Part shown: piece by piece, positions 1 to 8,728 of the stretch
How the letters are laid out: every line of letters begins with the position of its first letter
Numbering within the stretch: the first letter of the stretch is position 1
Origin: Desulfuromusa sp.
GTDB taxonomy: Bacteria > Desulfobacterota > Desulfuromonadia > Desulfuromonadales > Geopsychrobacteraceae
DNA: 31,600 nt
Assembly (NCBI GenBank): GCA_029933365.1
Contig: JAOZOH010000028.1
Coordinates: 1-31,600 of the forward strand
Direction: 5' to 3'
Notes under the pieces: model-generated
The model's database searches: none
Told to the model about the DNA's origin: nothing
The model's input: the letters and a program-made list of their open reading frames with translations, nothing else
Position numbers and translations under genes: made by a program

Positions 1-69
1 ATACAGTGTGAGCAGCCAACTTTGTTTGGCTTGTAAAAAAATGGGTGAACTCCTGGAAGAGGGCTTTTC

Positions 70-98
70 TTGACTTGATTTACTCTATAGTGTTAAAA
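70..98 (+). promoter_or_regulatory. trpEp: Possible promoter of the trp run
   Basis: TTGACT at 70-75 and TTAAAA at 93-98 are separated by 17 bases, about 30 bases before the trpE start. The -35 box is good and the -10 box is poor, so this is a tentative call. I see no attenuator and no convincing Trp-rich leader peptide in the 129 bases before trpE. Confidence 0.3.
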
Positions 99-129
99 AT
101 TCTCCTTTTTATAAAGGTTTATAATTCTT

Positions 130-1611
130 ATGTACCTCCCCTCTGAAAATGAGTTCTGCCGGTTGGCACAGCAGGGCAATCTGATTCCTGTATACCGGGA
201 AATTCTTGCGGATATGGAAACTCCGGTTTCTGCTTTTCGTAAAATCGATGACGGTCAGACCGCTTTTCTTCTTGAATCGATAGAGGGTGGAGAGAAATGG
301 GCTCGTTATTCGTTCCTTGGTAGTGGCCCGGCTCGGGTGTTTCGCTGTCGGGATCAATATTATGAAGTCAGATATGCGGGTAAGCTTGAGGAATCAGGGC
401 AGGTCGATGACCCGCTCCGTAAGTTACGTGACCTGATGACCGTTTATCAGCCGGTTGAACTGGAGGGGTTGCCGCGCTTTTTTGGTGGAGCGGTCGGTTA
501 CCTGGGTTATGATATGGTCCGTTTTGTTGAAGATCTTCCCGATGCCAATCCCCGTCAGATTGACGGTTGGGATGCCTGTTTTATGTTCACTGAGCGGCTG
601 TTGATCTTTGACAATATGCGCCAGAAGGTCAAACTTGTTTGTAATGTTCATTTGCAGGAAGGTGAAGATCCGGCTAGCGCTTATAAACGTGCTCAGCAGC
701 AGATTGAGCAGATGCTCTTACAGTTGCGTCAACCATTGCAGCGTGCTGATGAAGAGCAGAGTGGTGATGGCCGGCAGGAGCTGGAAACAAATTTCAGCAA
801 AGAAGATTTCAAGCGGGCAGTCGAGAGTTGCAAAGAATATATCCGCGCCGGAGATATATTCCAGGTGGTCATTTCCCAACGTTTCTCAGGTAAACTACAC
901 AGTGATCCTTTCAATATTTACCGAGCGCTACGCACCATCAATCCATCTCCCTACATGTTTTTCCTCCGTTTTGGCGAATCGATTATTGTTGGTGCTTCAC
1001 CTGAGGTTTTGGTGCGTAAAGAGGGCAACCAGGTTGACGTTCGCCCAATTGCAGGAACTTTGCCGCGTGGTAAAACGGCTGCAGAGGATCTTGCTCTTGA
1101 GCAGCAACTCCTGGCCGATCCGAAAGAGCGCGCTGAACATATTATGTTGGTTGATCTCGGGCGTAACGATGTTGGGCGAGTTGCCGTTGCTGGAACGGTT
1201 GAAGTTAGTGAACTGATGGTGGTGGAGCGCTATTCCCACGTGATGCATATTGTTTCCAACGTACGTGGACAGTTGCGTCCCGAGTTGGATTGCTTCGATG
1301 TTTTCCGGGCAGCATTCCCGGCGGGAACCCTGTCGGGATCACCAAAAATCCGAGCGATGGAGATTATCGACGAATTGGAACCAGTGCGGCGTGAGGTTTA
1401 CGGCGGTGCGGTTGGCTATTTCTCTTTCAGTGGCAATATGGATCTGGCGATTGCGATTCGAACTCTGCAGATTGAGAAGGATACGTTTTATCTGCAGGCT
1501 GGTGCCGGGATTGTCGCCGACAGTGATCCAGAGATGGAATACCAGGAAACTTTAAATAAAGCCCGTGGTGTCAAACGTGCCATCGAAATGGCCAACCGCG
1601 GGCTCGTATAG
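130..1611 (+). CDS. trpE: Anthranilate synthase component I
   Basis: TrpE converts chorismate and ammonia (or glutamine through TrpG) to anthranilate, the first committed step of tryptophan synthesis, in the cytoplasm. The 493-residue length is normal. The N-terminal domain has FLLESIEGG at about 46-54, which contains the LLES signature linked to tryptophan feedback inhibition. The C-terminal chorismate-binding domain shows FQVVISQRF, the [10 protein letters not shown] stretch, [10 protein letters not shown] and the [11 protein letters not shown] active-site region. The ATG at 130 has a weak AAAGG 12 bases upstream. trpG starts 13 bases after the stop, which fits a coupled two-subunit enzyme. 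PabB is a related alternative, but the feedback motif and the following trpG-trpD genes make TrpE the clear call. Confidence 0.97.
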   Translation: MYLPSENEFCRLAQQGNLIPVYREILADMETPVSAFRKIDDGQTAFLLESIEGGEKWARYSFLGSGPARVFRCRDQYYEVRYAGKLEESGQVDDPLRKLRDLMTVYQPVELEGLPRFFGGAVGYLGYDMVRFVEDLPDANPRQIDGWDACFMFTERLLIFDNMRQKVKLVCNVHLQEGEDPASAYKRAQQQIEQMLLQLRQPLQRADEEQSGDGRQELETNFSKEDFKRAVESCKEYIRAGDIFQVVISQRFSGKLHSDPFNIYRALRTINPSPYMFFLRFGESIIVGASPEVLVRKEGNQVDVRPIAGTLPRGKTAAEDLALEQQLLADPKERAEHIMLVDLGRNDVGRVAVAGTVEVSELMVVERYSHVMHIVSNVRGQLRPELDCFDVFRAAFPAGTLSGSPKIRAMEIIDELEPVRREVYGGAVGYFSFSGNMDLAIAIRTLQIEKDTFYLQAGAGIVADSDPEMEYQETLNKARGVKRAIEMANRGLV

Positions 1612-1624
1612 GACCTCCAATTTT

Positions 1625-2191
1625 ATGCTACTCATGATTGATAATTATGACTCCTTTACCTACAATCTGGTTCAATATTTTCTGGAACTCGGTGAAGAGG
1701 TCAAAGTGAGCAGAAATGACAAACTGACGCTGGACGATATTGAACAACTGGCGCCGGAGCGGCTGGTTATTTCTCCCGGCCCATGCACGCCAAAAGAGGC
1801 GGGAATTTCTGTGGCAGCGATTCAACAGTTTGCCGGTAAAATTCCACTTCTCGGCATCTGTCTTGGCCATCAGGCGATTACCGAAGCATTTGGCGGCAAG
1901 GTGGTGCGGGCTGATCGACTGATGCATGGCAAAACCAGCCCGATTCACCATGATGGGAGTCGTCTTTATCAAAATTTGCCCAATCCCTTTACTGCAACCC
2001 GTTACCACTCTCTGATTGCCGAGCGGGAGAGCTTTCCCGATGCTTTAAAAATTACCGCCTGGACTGAAGAGGGTGAAATTATGGGACTGCAACATCGAGA
2101 TCTACCGGTGTGGGGGGTGCAATTTCATCCTGAATCAATTTTGACTACTGAAGGAATGGATTTGCTGGATAATTTTTTGAAAATATCTTGA
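1625..2191 (+). CDS. trpG: Anthranilate synthase component II (glutamine amidotransferase)
   Basis: This class I glutamine amidotransferase supplies ammonia to TrpE. The 188-residue product opens with [14 protein letters not shown] and carries the triad: Cys79 in LLGICLGHQ, and His168 and Glu170 in VQFHPES. The HGKTSPI stretch near 101-107 is typical of TrpG/PabA. The ATG at 1625 is chosen because AGGA lies 11 bases upstream and the N-terminus then matches the family. An upstream in-frame extension would run back into trpE. It could in principle also serve a PabB, as PabA does in some bacteria, but its place between trpE and trpD supports a tryptophan role. It is not fused to TrpD as it is in enterobacteria. 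Confidence 0.96.
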   Translation: MLLMIDNYDSFTYNLVQYFLELGEEVKVSRNDKLTLDDIEQLAPERLVISPGPCTPKEAGISVAAIQQFAGKIPLLGICLGHQAITEAFGGKVVRADRLMHGKTSPIHHDGSRLYQNLPNPFTATRYHSLIAERESFPDALKITAWTEEGEIMGLQHRDLPVWGVQFHPESILTTEGMDLLDNFLKIS

Positions 2192-2205
2192 TGCGGAGTT
2201 TATAG

Positions 2206-3255
2206 ATGATCAAGGAAGCGATTGCCAAATTGGTTGAACGGCACGATTTGAATGAACTGGAAATGATCGATGCGATGAATCAGATTATGGGCGGTGAGGC
2301 GACTCCGGCGCAGATCGGTTCATTTATCACTGCGTTGCGGATGAAAGGGGAAACAATCCCTGAAATTATCGGTGCGGCGCGGGTGATGCGGGCGCATGCC
2401 ACCCCGATCCGGGTTGGTGATGTGGTTGATATCGATCGGGATGATATCAATGTTGATCGGGAAACCATTCTCGATACCTGCGGTACGGGTGGCAGCGGAA
2501 CGAAGAGTTTCAATATTTCCACGACTGTCGCTATTGTGGTTGCGGCATGTGGGGCAAGAGTTGCCAAACACGGCAACCGCAGTATTTCTTCATCTTGTGG
2601 TAGCGCCGATGTGCTGGAAAAGCTGGGTGTCAAGCTCGACATTTCTCCCGAGCAGGTTGCTGAATCGATTGAAAAAACCGGCGTCGGGTTTTTGTTTGCC
2701 CCCGCCCTGCATGGTGCTATGAAATATGCTATTGGCCCGCGTCGCGAGATTGGTATCCGGACCATTTTTAATATTCTTGGACCGTTAACGAATCCCGCTG
2801 GAGCCGATCGGCAAGTTCTGGGAGTCTTCAGTGAAGATTTAGTTGAACCTTTGGCGCAGGTTCTTCTCAGCCTCGGCTGCCGACGTGGTTTCGTCGTTCA
2901 CGGAGCGGATGGGATGGATGAAATTACCCTGACGGGGCCAACCCTGGTGGCAGCAATTAGTGGCAATAATATTGAGGTGCAAACAATTTCCCCCGAGCAG
3001 TTCGGGTTCAAACGGTGTCGTCTGCATGACCTTCAAGGTGGTGATGCTGAGCAGAATGCCGAAATTGTCAATGCAGTCCTCTCCGCACAACCCGGAGCAA
3101 AACTTGATATAGTTTTGTTGAACAGTGCCTATGCACTGGTTGCTGCTGGTTTGGCAACAGATGTCGATGCCGGGATTGAGCAGGCGCGCGAGGCAATTGA
3201 GACAGGTCGTGCCAAATCGACATTGGATGCCCTGGTACGGATCACCAACGCTTAG
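2206..3255 (+). CDS. trpD: Anthranilate phosphoribosyltransferase
   Basis: TrpD transfers the phosphoribosyl group of PRPP to anthranilate. The 349-residue protein has the family PRPP-binding loop GTGGSGTK at about 93-100, followed by [18 protein letters not shown] at 121-138, which covers the conserved anthranilate/phosphate-binding segment. The [10 protein letters not shown] and [11 protein letters not shown] stretches are also typical. GGAG lies 7 bases upstream of the ATG, and the gap from trpG is only 14 bases, so the two are almost certainly cotranscribed. It is a free-standing enzyme of normal length with no amidotransferase domain attached. After its stop the operon is interrupted by a palindromic repeat before trpC. 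Confidence 0.97.
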   Translation: MIKEAIAKLVERHDLNELEMIDAMNQIMGGEATPAQIGSFITALRMKGETIPEIIGAARVMRAHATPIRVGDVVDIDRDDINVDRETILDTCGTGGSGTKSFNISTTVAIVVAACGARVAKHGNRSISSSCGSADVLEKLGVKLDISPEQVAESIEKTGVGFLFAPALHGAMKYAIGPRREIGIRTIFNILGPLTNPAGADRQVLGVFSEDLVEPLAQVLLSLGCRRGFVVHGADGMDEITLTGPTLVAAISGNNIEVQTISPEQFGFKRCRLHDLQGGDAEQNAEIVNAVLSAQPGAKLDIVLLNSAYALVAAGLATDVDAGIEQAREAIETGRAKSTLDALVRITNA

Positions 3256-3300
3256 CTAATTTTATGGAACTTTCAAATACCATTGATTTTTTACCGAATA

Positions 3301-3429
3301 CTTCTCCATGAGGGAGAAGATGGCCGCAGGTCGGATGAGGGGGCTGTGAGATTGCCTGAAAGTAAGAAAATTTGCTAACCTGTAACGATACCCCCTCACC
3401 CTGACCCTCTCCCTCAGGGAGAGGGGAAA
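3301..3429. repeat. CTCCC-type palindromic intergenic repeat, copy 1 (family B)
   Basis: The left arm (about 3301-3342) starts CTTCTCCATGAGGGAGAAG-like and ends GGATGAGGGGG. The right arm (about 3391-3427) starts CCCCCTCACCCTGACCCTC and ends in the small hairpin CTCTCCC-TCA-GGGAGAG. The arms are imperfect inverted repeats of each other and enclose about 48 bases of unrelated centre. A second copy in the same orientation lies at 4263-4494 between trpC and trpF, and the left arms of the two copies are nearly identical. No coding potential is seen in the trpD-trpC gap. It resembles widespread REP/MITE-like elements. Confidence 0.8.
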
Positions 3430-3461
3430 TATTCAAAACATAGCAGGAAATTAACTCTTAA

Positions 3462-4247
3462 ATGATTCTTGATCAAATATTACAGACTAAGGCAAAAGAG
3501 ATTGCCGCAGCTCAGATCCAGCATCCGCTGGCCGAGTTAAAAAAAATAGCGGCTGATGCTGATAAAACCAGAGGGTTTGCTGAGCATTTGCGTCAGGCTT
3601 CTGTCGCTGGAACTGCTATCATCGCTGAGGTAAAAAAAGGATCTCCCTCTAAGGGAATTATCCGTGCCGATTTTGATCCAGTGGCAATTGCCTGCAGCTA
3701 CGAGCGAGGCGGAGCTAGCTGCCTGTCTGTCTTGACCGATGCACAATATTTTTACGGCTCTCTCGAGTATCTCGGGCAGATTCGGGCACAGGTTAAGTTA
3801 CCTTTGTTGCGCAAGGATTTTATCATCGATCCCTATCAGGTTTTTCAGGCGCGGGTTGCGGGTGCTGATGCCATTCTGCTCATTGCGGCAGCACTTGAAG
3901 ATACGCAACTTCAGGAATTGGCAGAATTGGCAACTGAACTGGAACTGGATACTTTATTGGAAGTGCATAATGGTGCAGAATTGGAGCGGGCACTCAAATT
4001 GCCTGTGGATCTGATCGGTATCAATAATCGAGATCTGCAGACTTTTGTCACAGATCTGAGTGTCACCGAACAGCTGGCCGGGGACATTCCACGTCAACAA
4101 GTAGCGGTTGCCGAAAGTGGAATTCATAGCCGGGCAGATATCGAACGTTTGCAGCAGGCGGGTGCCGGTGCTTTCCTGATTGGGGAGAGTCTGATGCGGG
4201 AAAAAGATATCGAGGGGAAATTAGCTTCTTTGTTGGGGGTTCTTTGA
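3462..4247 (+). CDS. trpC: Indole-3-glycerol phosphate synthase
   Basis: TrpC closes the indole ring, converting carboxyphenylaminodeoxyribulose phosphate to indole-3-glycerol phosphate. The 261-residue protein is a single TIM barrel. Family residues are visible: Glu56 and Lys58 in IIAEVKKGSPSKG, Lys118 in LLRKDFIIDPYQV, LIGINNRDLQTF, and AESGIHSRADI near the end with the phosphate-binding GAFLIGESLM. The ATG at 3462 has AGGA 13 bases upstream, a rather long spacing. It is monofunctional, unlike the TrpC-TrpF fusion of E. coli, and trpF follows as a separate gene after a gap filled with repeats. Confidence 0.96.
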   Translation: MILDQILQTKAKEIAAAQIQHPLAELKKIAADADKTRGFAEHLRQASVAGTAIIAEVKKGSPSKGIIRADFDPVAIACSYERGGASCLSVLTDAQYFYGSLEYLGQIRAQVKLPLLRKDFIIDPYQVFQARVAGADAILLIAAALEDTQLQELAELATELELDTLLEVHNGAELERALKLPVDLIGINNRDLQTFVTDLSVTEQLAGDIPRQQVAVAESGIHSRADIERLQQAGAGAFLIGESLMREKDIEGKLASLLGVL

Positions 4248-4262
4248 TCCGTAGATCCTTTC

Positions 4263-4494
4263 CTTCTCCATGAGGGAGAAGGTGGCCGTAGGCCGGATGA
4301 GGGGTTTTTTGAAGTTGATTCTATCCAGAATCTCCCTCACCCTGACCCTCAATGTTGTTGACTTAAGCAAATCCCCCTCAATCCCCCTTTTCCAAAAGGG
4401 GAAGTTTCGAAGCGCCCCTCTTTGGCAAAGAGGGCCGGGGGAGATTCAAAAGCTTAAGTCAACAGTATTAACCCTGACCCTCATGGAGAGGGGA
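4263..4494. repeat. CTCCC-type palindromic repeat, copy 2, interrupted (family B)
   Basis: The left arm at 4263-4304 nearly matches copy 1 at 3301. The right arm begins at about 4332 (TCCCTCACCCTGACCCTC), is broken at 4350 by a small element, and resumes at 4471 (ACCCTGACCCTC, then ATGGAGAGGGG). Removing the insert and one 12-base direct repeat restores a right arm like that of copy 1. The repeat and its insert fill almost the whole 272-base trpC-trpF gap. Confidence 0.75.
4351..4469. mobile_element. MITE-like element with terminal inverted repeats, inserted in a repeat
   Basis: The ends are 18-base imperfect terminal inverted repeats. AATGTTGTTGACTTAAGC at 4351-4368 matches the reverse complement of 4452-4469 at 16 of 18 positions, with the inner 12 bases (GTTGACTTAAGC) perfect. 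Identical 12-base direct repeats, ACCCTGACCCTC, flank it at 4339-4350 and 4471-4482, as expected for a target duplication. The interior holds two more hairpins, CCCCTTTTCCAAAAGGGG-like at about 4384-4400 and CCCTCTTTGGCAAAGAGGG-like at about 4416-4434. At about 119 bp it is too short to encode a transposase, so it would be non-autonomous. The direct repeats could instead reflect the repetitive CCCTGA arm itself. Confidence 0.65.
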
Positions 4495-4519
4495 CGTTAT
4501 TTGTGGATAATTTATTTAA

Positions 4520-5137
4520 ATGGCTCTAACTCGGATCAAAATTTGCGGGATTACCAATCGGGGGGATGCTCTCTTTGCCGTTGATGCGGGTGCTGATGCG
4601 CTCGGATTTGTCTTTTATGAGAAAAGTCCCCGCTATGTTATCCCCGAGACAGTTAGACAGATTATTTCGGACCTGCCCCCTTTTGTGACAACAGTAGGTC
4701 TGTTTGTCAACGCGGCTCCTGAAACAATTCTGCAAACAATGCGGACAGCAGGGTTAAATGTTATTCAGCTGCACGGCGACGAAACGCCGGAAGATTGTTG
4801 TTTGGAGCCCTATCAGGTTATCAAAGCTGTGCGTGTCAAGGATGCAGATTCTCTGGTTGGGATTGACAATTATCCTGTGTCAGCATTGCTTCTGGATGCC
4901 TGGAGTGATCAGCAATATGGTGGAACTGGAGAGAGTTTTGACTGGCAGCTGGCAAAAGCAATGACCGGGCGGCTCCCGTTGATTTTGGCTGGGGGGTTAA
5001 ATCCAGATAATATTGTGCAAGCGATAGAGACAGTCAACCCCTATGCGGTTGATGTTTCCAGCGGGGTTGAAGAACGCCCTGGACACAAAGACCACAATAA
5101 AGTGCGTGAATTCATTCAGCAGGTGAGACAAATATGA
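4520..5137 (+). CDS. trpF: Phosphoribosylanthranilate isomerase
   Basis: TrpF isomerises N-(5-phosphoribosyl)anthranilate to the ribulose form. The 205-residue TIM barrel has the general base Cys9 in RIKICGIT and the general acid Asp126 in ALLLDAWSD, and ends with the phosphate-binding ILAGGLNPDN and VDVSSGVEERPG segments. The ATG at 4520 gives the standard N-terminus, but no clear Shine-Dalgarno precedes it; the upstream sequence is AT-rich and begins just after a repeat. The TGA stop (5135-5137) shares its last two bases with the first bases of a 125 bp palindrome. It is a separate gene from trpC. Confidence 0.96.
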   Translation: MALTRIKICGITNRGDALFAVDAGADALGFVFYEKSPRYVIPETVRQIISDLPPFVTTVGLFVNAAPETILQTMRTAGLNVIQLHGDETPEDCCLEPYQVIKAVRVKDADSLVGIDNYPVSALLLDAWSDQQYGGTGESFDWQLAKAMTGRLPLILAGGLNPDNIVQAIETVNPYAVDVSSGVEERPGHKDHNKVREFIQQVRQI

Positions 5138-5260
5138 TGGCGTCGCAAAACGTCCGACCCATGGCGTTGCAGTAGTTTTTCAAGACCTTGACAGACTCTA
5201 TGTATGCCTTCGCCCTTAAAACCACTACGCCTTGTGGGACGAAAATTTTGCTTAGCCATC
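5136..5260. repeat. GATGGC...GCCATC palindromic repeat, copy 1 (family A)
   Basis: The 5' end GATGGCGTCGCAAAA is matched by the 3' end TTTTGCTTAGCCATC, and pairing continues inward through most of the 125 bases (for example GGCGTTGCAGTAGTTTT against AAAACCACTACGCC). Further copies lie at 9576-9702 and 15226-15352. All start at or directly after a stop codon. The bases just downstream (TTTTTTGTGAGAGCACTGAAT) also resemble those after copy 2, so the element may extend to about 5287. No ORF is carried. Confidence 0.85.
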
Positions 5261-5287
5261 TAATCCTTTTTTGTGAGAGCACTGAAT

Positions 5288-6484
5288 ATGAATTATCAAT
5301 ACCCCGATGAACGTGGCCATTTTGGTGAATATGGTGGCCGTTATGTGGCAGAAACTTTAATGCCGGCACTGCTGGAGTTGGAGGAGGCTTACGCGGAGGC
5401 GAGTCGGGATCCAGAGTTTCAGCGGGAATTTAGATATTATCTGCAGCATTATGTCGGACGCCCGAGTCCACTTTATTATGCCGAGCGGCTCACCAAAGAA
5501 CTGGGTGGGGCGAAAATCTATCTTAAGCGGGAAGACTTGAATCACACTGGCGCCCACAAGGTCAATAATACTATCGGTCAGATTTTACTGGCACGCCGGA
5601 TGGGGAAACAGAAGGTGATTGCGGAAACCGGTGCCGGTCAACATGGTGTTGCTACGGCGACTGTTGCCGCTCTTTTTGGGATGGAATGCGAAGTATTTAT
5701 GGGCAAGGAGGATATCCGTCGTCAGTCTTTGAATGTCTTTCGGATGAAACTACTGGGGGCTAAAGTAACTGAGGTGACCAGTGGCACCGCCACTCTTAAA
5801 GATGCGATGAATGACGCCCTGCGCCATTGGGTGACCCATGTTCGCGATACTTTTTATATCATCGGTACCGTTGCGGGACCGCATCCTTATCCCCTGTTGG
5901 TACGGGATTTCCAATCGGTTATCGGCGTGGAAGCCAAACAGCAGTTGCAGGAAGCAGAAGGTTGTTTGCCGGATGTGGCAGTTGCCTGTATCGGTGGGGG
6001 ATCTAATGCGATGGGATTATTTTATCCCTTTATTGAAGATCTATCGGTTAAACTCCTCGGCGTTGAAGCGGCTGGGTTCGGGGTGGAAACCGGAAAGCAT
6101 GCTGCATCGATTTCTGCCGGATCACCGGGGGTTCTCCATGGGAACAAAACCTACCTGCTGCAGGATGACGATGGACAGATTCAGCATGCTCATTCCATCT
6201 CTGCCGGGCTCGATTACCCGGGTGTTGGCCCGGAACATGCCCACTTGCGGGATATTGAAAGAGCAGAATATGTATCGATTACAGATACTGAGGCGCTGGA
6301 GGCGTTTCAGAAACTGACCCATATAGAAGGCATCATTCCGGCTCTCGAAAGTGCCCATGCGATTGCTCAGGTGATGAAACTTGCACCGACACTTGCAACT
6401 GATAAAATTCTACTGGTCTGCTTGTCGGGTCGTGGTGACAAAGATATTAATACGGTGGCTGACGCCTTGGGAGTTGAATTATAA
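5288..6484 (+). CDS. trpB: Tryptophan synthase beta chain
   Basis: TrpB condenses indole with serine to form tryptophan using PLP, in an alpha2-beta2 complex with TrpA. The 398-residue protein starts [20 protein letters not shown], typical of TrpB1. The PLP lysine is Lys91 in [13 protein letters not shown], Glu113 in AETGAGQHG matches the catalytic glutamate, and the PLP phosphate loop GGGSNAMG is at 236-243. The ATG at 5288 is preferred over the in-frame GTG at 5273 because it gives the family N-terminus; the upstream ribosome site is weak (GAGAG). It follows a palindromic repeat and overlaps the helicase gene by one base. Confidence 0.97.
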   Translation: MNYQYPDERGHFGEYGGRYVAETLMPALLELEEAYAEASRDPEFQREFRYYLQHYVGRPSPLYYAERLTKELGGAKIYLKREDLNHTGAHKVNNTIGQILLARRMGKQKVIAETGAGQHGVATATVAALFGMECEVFMGKEDIRRQSLNVFRMKLLGAKVTEVTSGTATLKDAMNDALRHWVTHVRDTFYIIGTVAGPHPYPLLVRDFQSVIGVEAKQQLQEAEGCLPDVAVACIGGGSNAMGLFYPFIEDLSVKLLGVEAAGFGVETGKHAASISAGSPGVLHGNKTYLLQDDDGQIQHAHSISAGLDYPGVGPEHAHLRDIERAEYVSITDTEALEAFQKLTHIEGIIPALESAHAIAQVMKLAPTLATDKILLVCLSGRGDKDINTVADALGVEL

Positions 6485-7752
6485 TGAAGTTTAGCGAATT
6501 AAACCTACCGGGAAATGTCCAGCAGGGGGTCACAGACGCTGGGTTTGAGTCCTTGACTCCAGTACAGGAAGAATCGATTCCTCTGGCTTTGGCCGGGAAA
6601 GATGTCGCTGCTCAGGCGCAGACCGGCACAGGAAAAACTGCCGCTTTTCTGATCTCTCTCTTTTGTCGTTTGCTTGATAACCAGAACGTGACCAGCAATA
6701 ACCCTCGTGCTTTGGTGATGGCACCGACCCGAGAACTGGTGGTGCAGATCTGTAAGGATGCTGAGTTGCTGGGTAAACATACGGGGATCAAGGTACAGCC
6801 AATCTTCGGCGGCGTCGATTACGAAAAACAACGTCAAGCACTCAGGGATGGCGTCGATATTATTGTGGCAACTCCGGGACGTTTGATCGATTATTTCAAG
6901 CAGCGGGTGTTTTCAATGAACCGGGTTGAAGCCCTGGTGATTGATGAAGCGGATCGCATGTTTGATATGGGATTTATTAAAGATCTGCGTTATATTTTGC
7001 GCCAGTTACCACCGTTTGAGAAACGTCAGACGATGCTTTTTTCCGCAACGCTGTCAGCGCAGGTGATGGAGCTTGCTTACGAGTTTATGAATTTGGCTGA
7101 ACGGGTTGAGATTGCCCCGGAGAAGGTGACCGCAGACGGTATCGATCAGATTCTCTATCATGTGTCACGGCGGGAGAAGTTTGCTCTGTTGCTCGGCTTG
7201 TTACAAAGGGAAGCTGATGCAGGGCGAGTGATGTTGTTTGTTAATACCAAGGTAGAGGCCGAGCGGTTGAATGCTTTGCTGCAGGCGAATAATATGTCCA
7301 GTGCGGTGTTGTCTGGTGATATTCCGCAGAAAAAGCGGATGCGCATTCTTGACCAGTTCAAGCTTGGCAGTTTGACTCATCTGGTCGCAACCGATGTTGC
7401 CTCCCGGGGGATTCATGTCGATGAAGTGACCCATGTGATCAACTACGATCTGCCTCAGGATCGTGAAGATTATGTCCACCGGATCGGGAGGACAGCGCGG
7501 GCTGGAGCCCGTGGTCGGGCGATTAGTTTTGCCGACGAAGAAATGGTTTATATGCTGGCGGAGATTGAAGATTATCTCGGTTGTAGAATCCCCAGCGAAA
7601 TGCCGCTGGATGAAGATTTTTGCTTCACCTATAAACGTGCCCAACCAAAACGGAAACGGCCACCAGTAGAGAAACCGGCCGGTCAGGTGAAACGTCGGCG
7701 GCCAAGACGGCGCCCCAAAGGCAAGCAGGTAAAACCTGCGGCAAAAGAGTGA
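6484..7752 (+). CDS. rhlB: DEAD-box ATP-dependent RNA helicase, RhlB-like
   Basis: This 422-residue protein is a complete DEAD-box helicase that would unwind short RNA duplexes using ATP. The motifs in order are Q-motif LTPVQEESIPLAL (24-36), Walker A AQTGTGKT (45-52), PTREL (81-85), DEAD (154-157), SAT (187-189), ATDVASRG (302-309) and HRIGRTARAG (332-341). DEADRMFDMGFIKDLRYIL and DIPQKKRMRILDQF resemble RhlB closely. The tail (about 385-422) is very rich in Lys and Arg, as in RNA-binding tails of this family. Its ATG overlaps the trpB stop (TAATG-type overlap) with GGGAG 10 bases upstream, so it is translated from the trp message. Sitting between trpB and trpA is unusual. RhlE is a less likely alternative name. 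Confidence 0.93.
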   Translation: MKFSELNLPGNVQQGVTDAGFESLTPVQEESIPLALAGKDVAAQAQTGTGKTAAFLISLFCRLLDNQNVTSNNPRALVMAPTRELVVQICKDAELLGKHTGIKVQPIFGGVDYEKQRQALRDGVDIIVATPGRLIDYFKQRVFSMNRVEALVIDEADRMFDMGFIKDLRYILRQLPPFEKRQTMLFSATLSAQVMELAYEFMNLAERVEIAPEKVTADGIDQILYHVSRREKFALLLGLLQREADAGRVMLFVNTKVEAERLNALLQANNMSSAVLSGDIPQKKRMRILDQFKLGSLTHLVATDVASRGIHVDEVTHVINYDLPQDREDYVHRIGRTARAGARGRAISFADEEMVYMLAEIEDYLGCRIPSEMPLDEDFCFTYKRAQPKRKRPPVEKPAGQVKRRRPRRRPKGKQVKPAAKE

Positions 7753-7858
7753 TGGGTTTAGTTGTCTGAGAAAAGGATTGAAAACAAGGTCGAGAATCAA
7801 TTAGAATTACAGTTTCGGGTCAGATCTTTATTTGGTCTAGCCAATTTTGCCAGCAGAA

Positions 7859-8671
7859 ATGAATAGAATGTCACGGATTGAAGCAACTTTTGCAGGATTA
7901 AAACAGCGTCAGGAAACGGCCCTGATCCCATTTATAACTGCGGGTGACCCTGATTTAGGGGTGACTGCCAAATTGGTTCTCGCTTTGGCTGAAGCTGGTG
8001 CCGACCTTATTGAACTGGGAGTCCCTTTCTCAGATCCTATGGCTGACGGACCAACAATCCAGGCAGCTTCGGAGCGCGCTCTTGCTGCCGGAACGACCCT
8101 CAGTGGGGTGCTGCAATTGGTGGCCGATGTTCGCAAACAGACTCAGATCCCGTTGATATTGATGGGCTATTACAATCCAATTTTCCACTATGGTTCGGAA
8201 CGTTTTGCCCGCGATGCAGCTGCCGCAGGTGTCGATGCGCTATTATTGGTTGATTTACCTCCGGAAGAAGTGACAGAAATCAGTGTGGTGATGCAGGAAT
8301 CTGGAATTGATCTGATCACTTTACTGGCACCGACAACCCCGCGTGAACGGATGGAACGTTTAGCAGCCGCTGCCGAGGGTTATCTCTATTATGTTTCGAT
8401 GACTGGTGTCACCGGAGCACAAAAGATTTCGCCGGAAGAGATTCGGGTTACTGTTGAAGAACTTAAAGGGATGACCTCTGTTCCGGTCGGGGTTGGTTTC
8501 GGTATTACGACTGCTGCGGATGCTAAAGCCGTTGGGGCTTTTGCTGATGGGGTTATTGTTGGCAGTGCATTAGTTAAAATAATTGCAGAAAATGGGCAAA
8601 GTGCGGAGTTGTTGCCCAATGTGATAAAATTTATCGCTGAACTTAAACATGGACTCACTGTATCTAACTAG
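7859..8671 (+). CDS. trpA: Tryptophan synthase alpha chain
   Basis: TrpA cleaves indole-3-glycerol phosphate to indole, which is channelled to TrpB. The product is about 270 residues. The catalytic pair is visible as Glu52 (IELGVPFSDP) and Asp63 (MADGP), 11 residues apart as in E. coli (Glu49/Asp60). The loop YYVSMTGVTGAQ and the phosphate-binding GVGFGI and GVIVGSALV segments are intact. The start is uncertain: ATG at 7859 or 7868, or TTG at 7847; none has a strong ribosome site, and 7859 is a compromise. A 106-base gap without obvious signals separates it from the helicase, and accD follows 57 bases later. Confidence 0.95.
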   Translation: MNRMSRIEATFAGLKQRQETALIPFITAGDPDLGVTAKLVLALAEAGADLIELGVPFSDPMADGPTIQAASERALAAGTTLSGVLQLVADVRKQTQIPLILMGYYNPIFHYGSERFARDAAAAGVDALLLVDLPPEEVTEISVVMQESGIDLITLLAPTTPRERMERLAAAAEGYLYYVSMTGVTGAQKISPEEIRVTVEELKGMTSVPVGVGFGITTAADAKAVGAFADGVIVGSALVKIIAENGQSAELLPNVIKFIAELKHGLTVSN

Positions 8672-8728
8672 CTGAATGGTTCTGTTGAGCCAATTGCCAG
8701 TTACAGGTGCAAACTAAAAGGATGTTTC

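Noticed and set aside
1..36. Possible C-terminus of an upstream protein (reading ...QPTLFGL then TAA)
   Set aside because: Only eleven codons are visible, too few to support a gene; the frame may be open by chance.
12..80. Trp-rich reading frame (three TGG codons within ten codons) before trpE, like an attenuator leader peptide
   Set aside because: It has no proper start codon before the TGG codons, runs into the trpE coding region without a stop, and no terminator/antiterminator pair follows.
608..1216. 202-codon open frame within trpE
   Set aside because: It is in another frame of a clear trpE gene, has Cys/Arg/Ser/Leu-rich composition typical of shadow frames, and no recognisable motif.
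3256..5287. CRISPR-like repetition in the trp gaps
   Set aside because: The repeats are palindromic, few, differ in family and are separated by genes; there is no regular repeat-spacer array and no cas gene in the window.
7201..7800. 199-codon reverse-strand open frame over the helicase C-terminal half
   Set aside because: It is antisense to conserved helicase motifs and has shadow-like composition.
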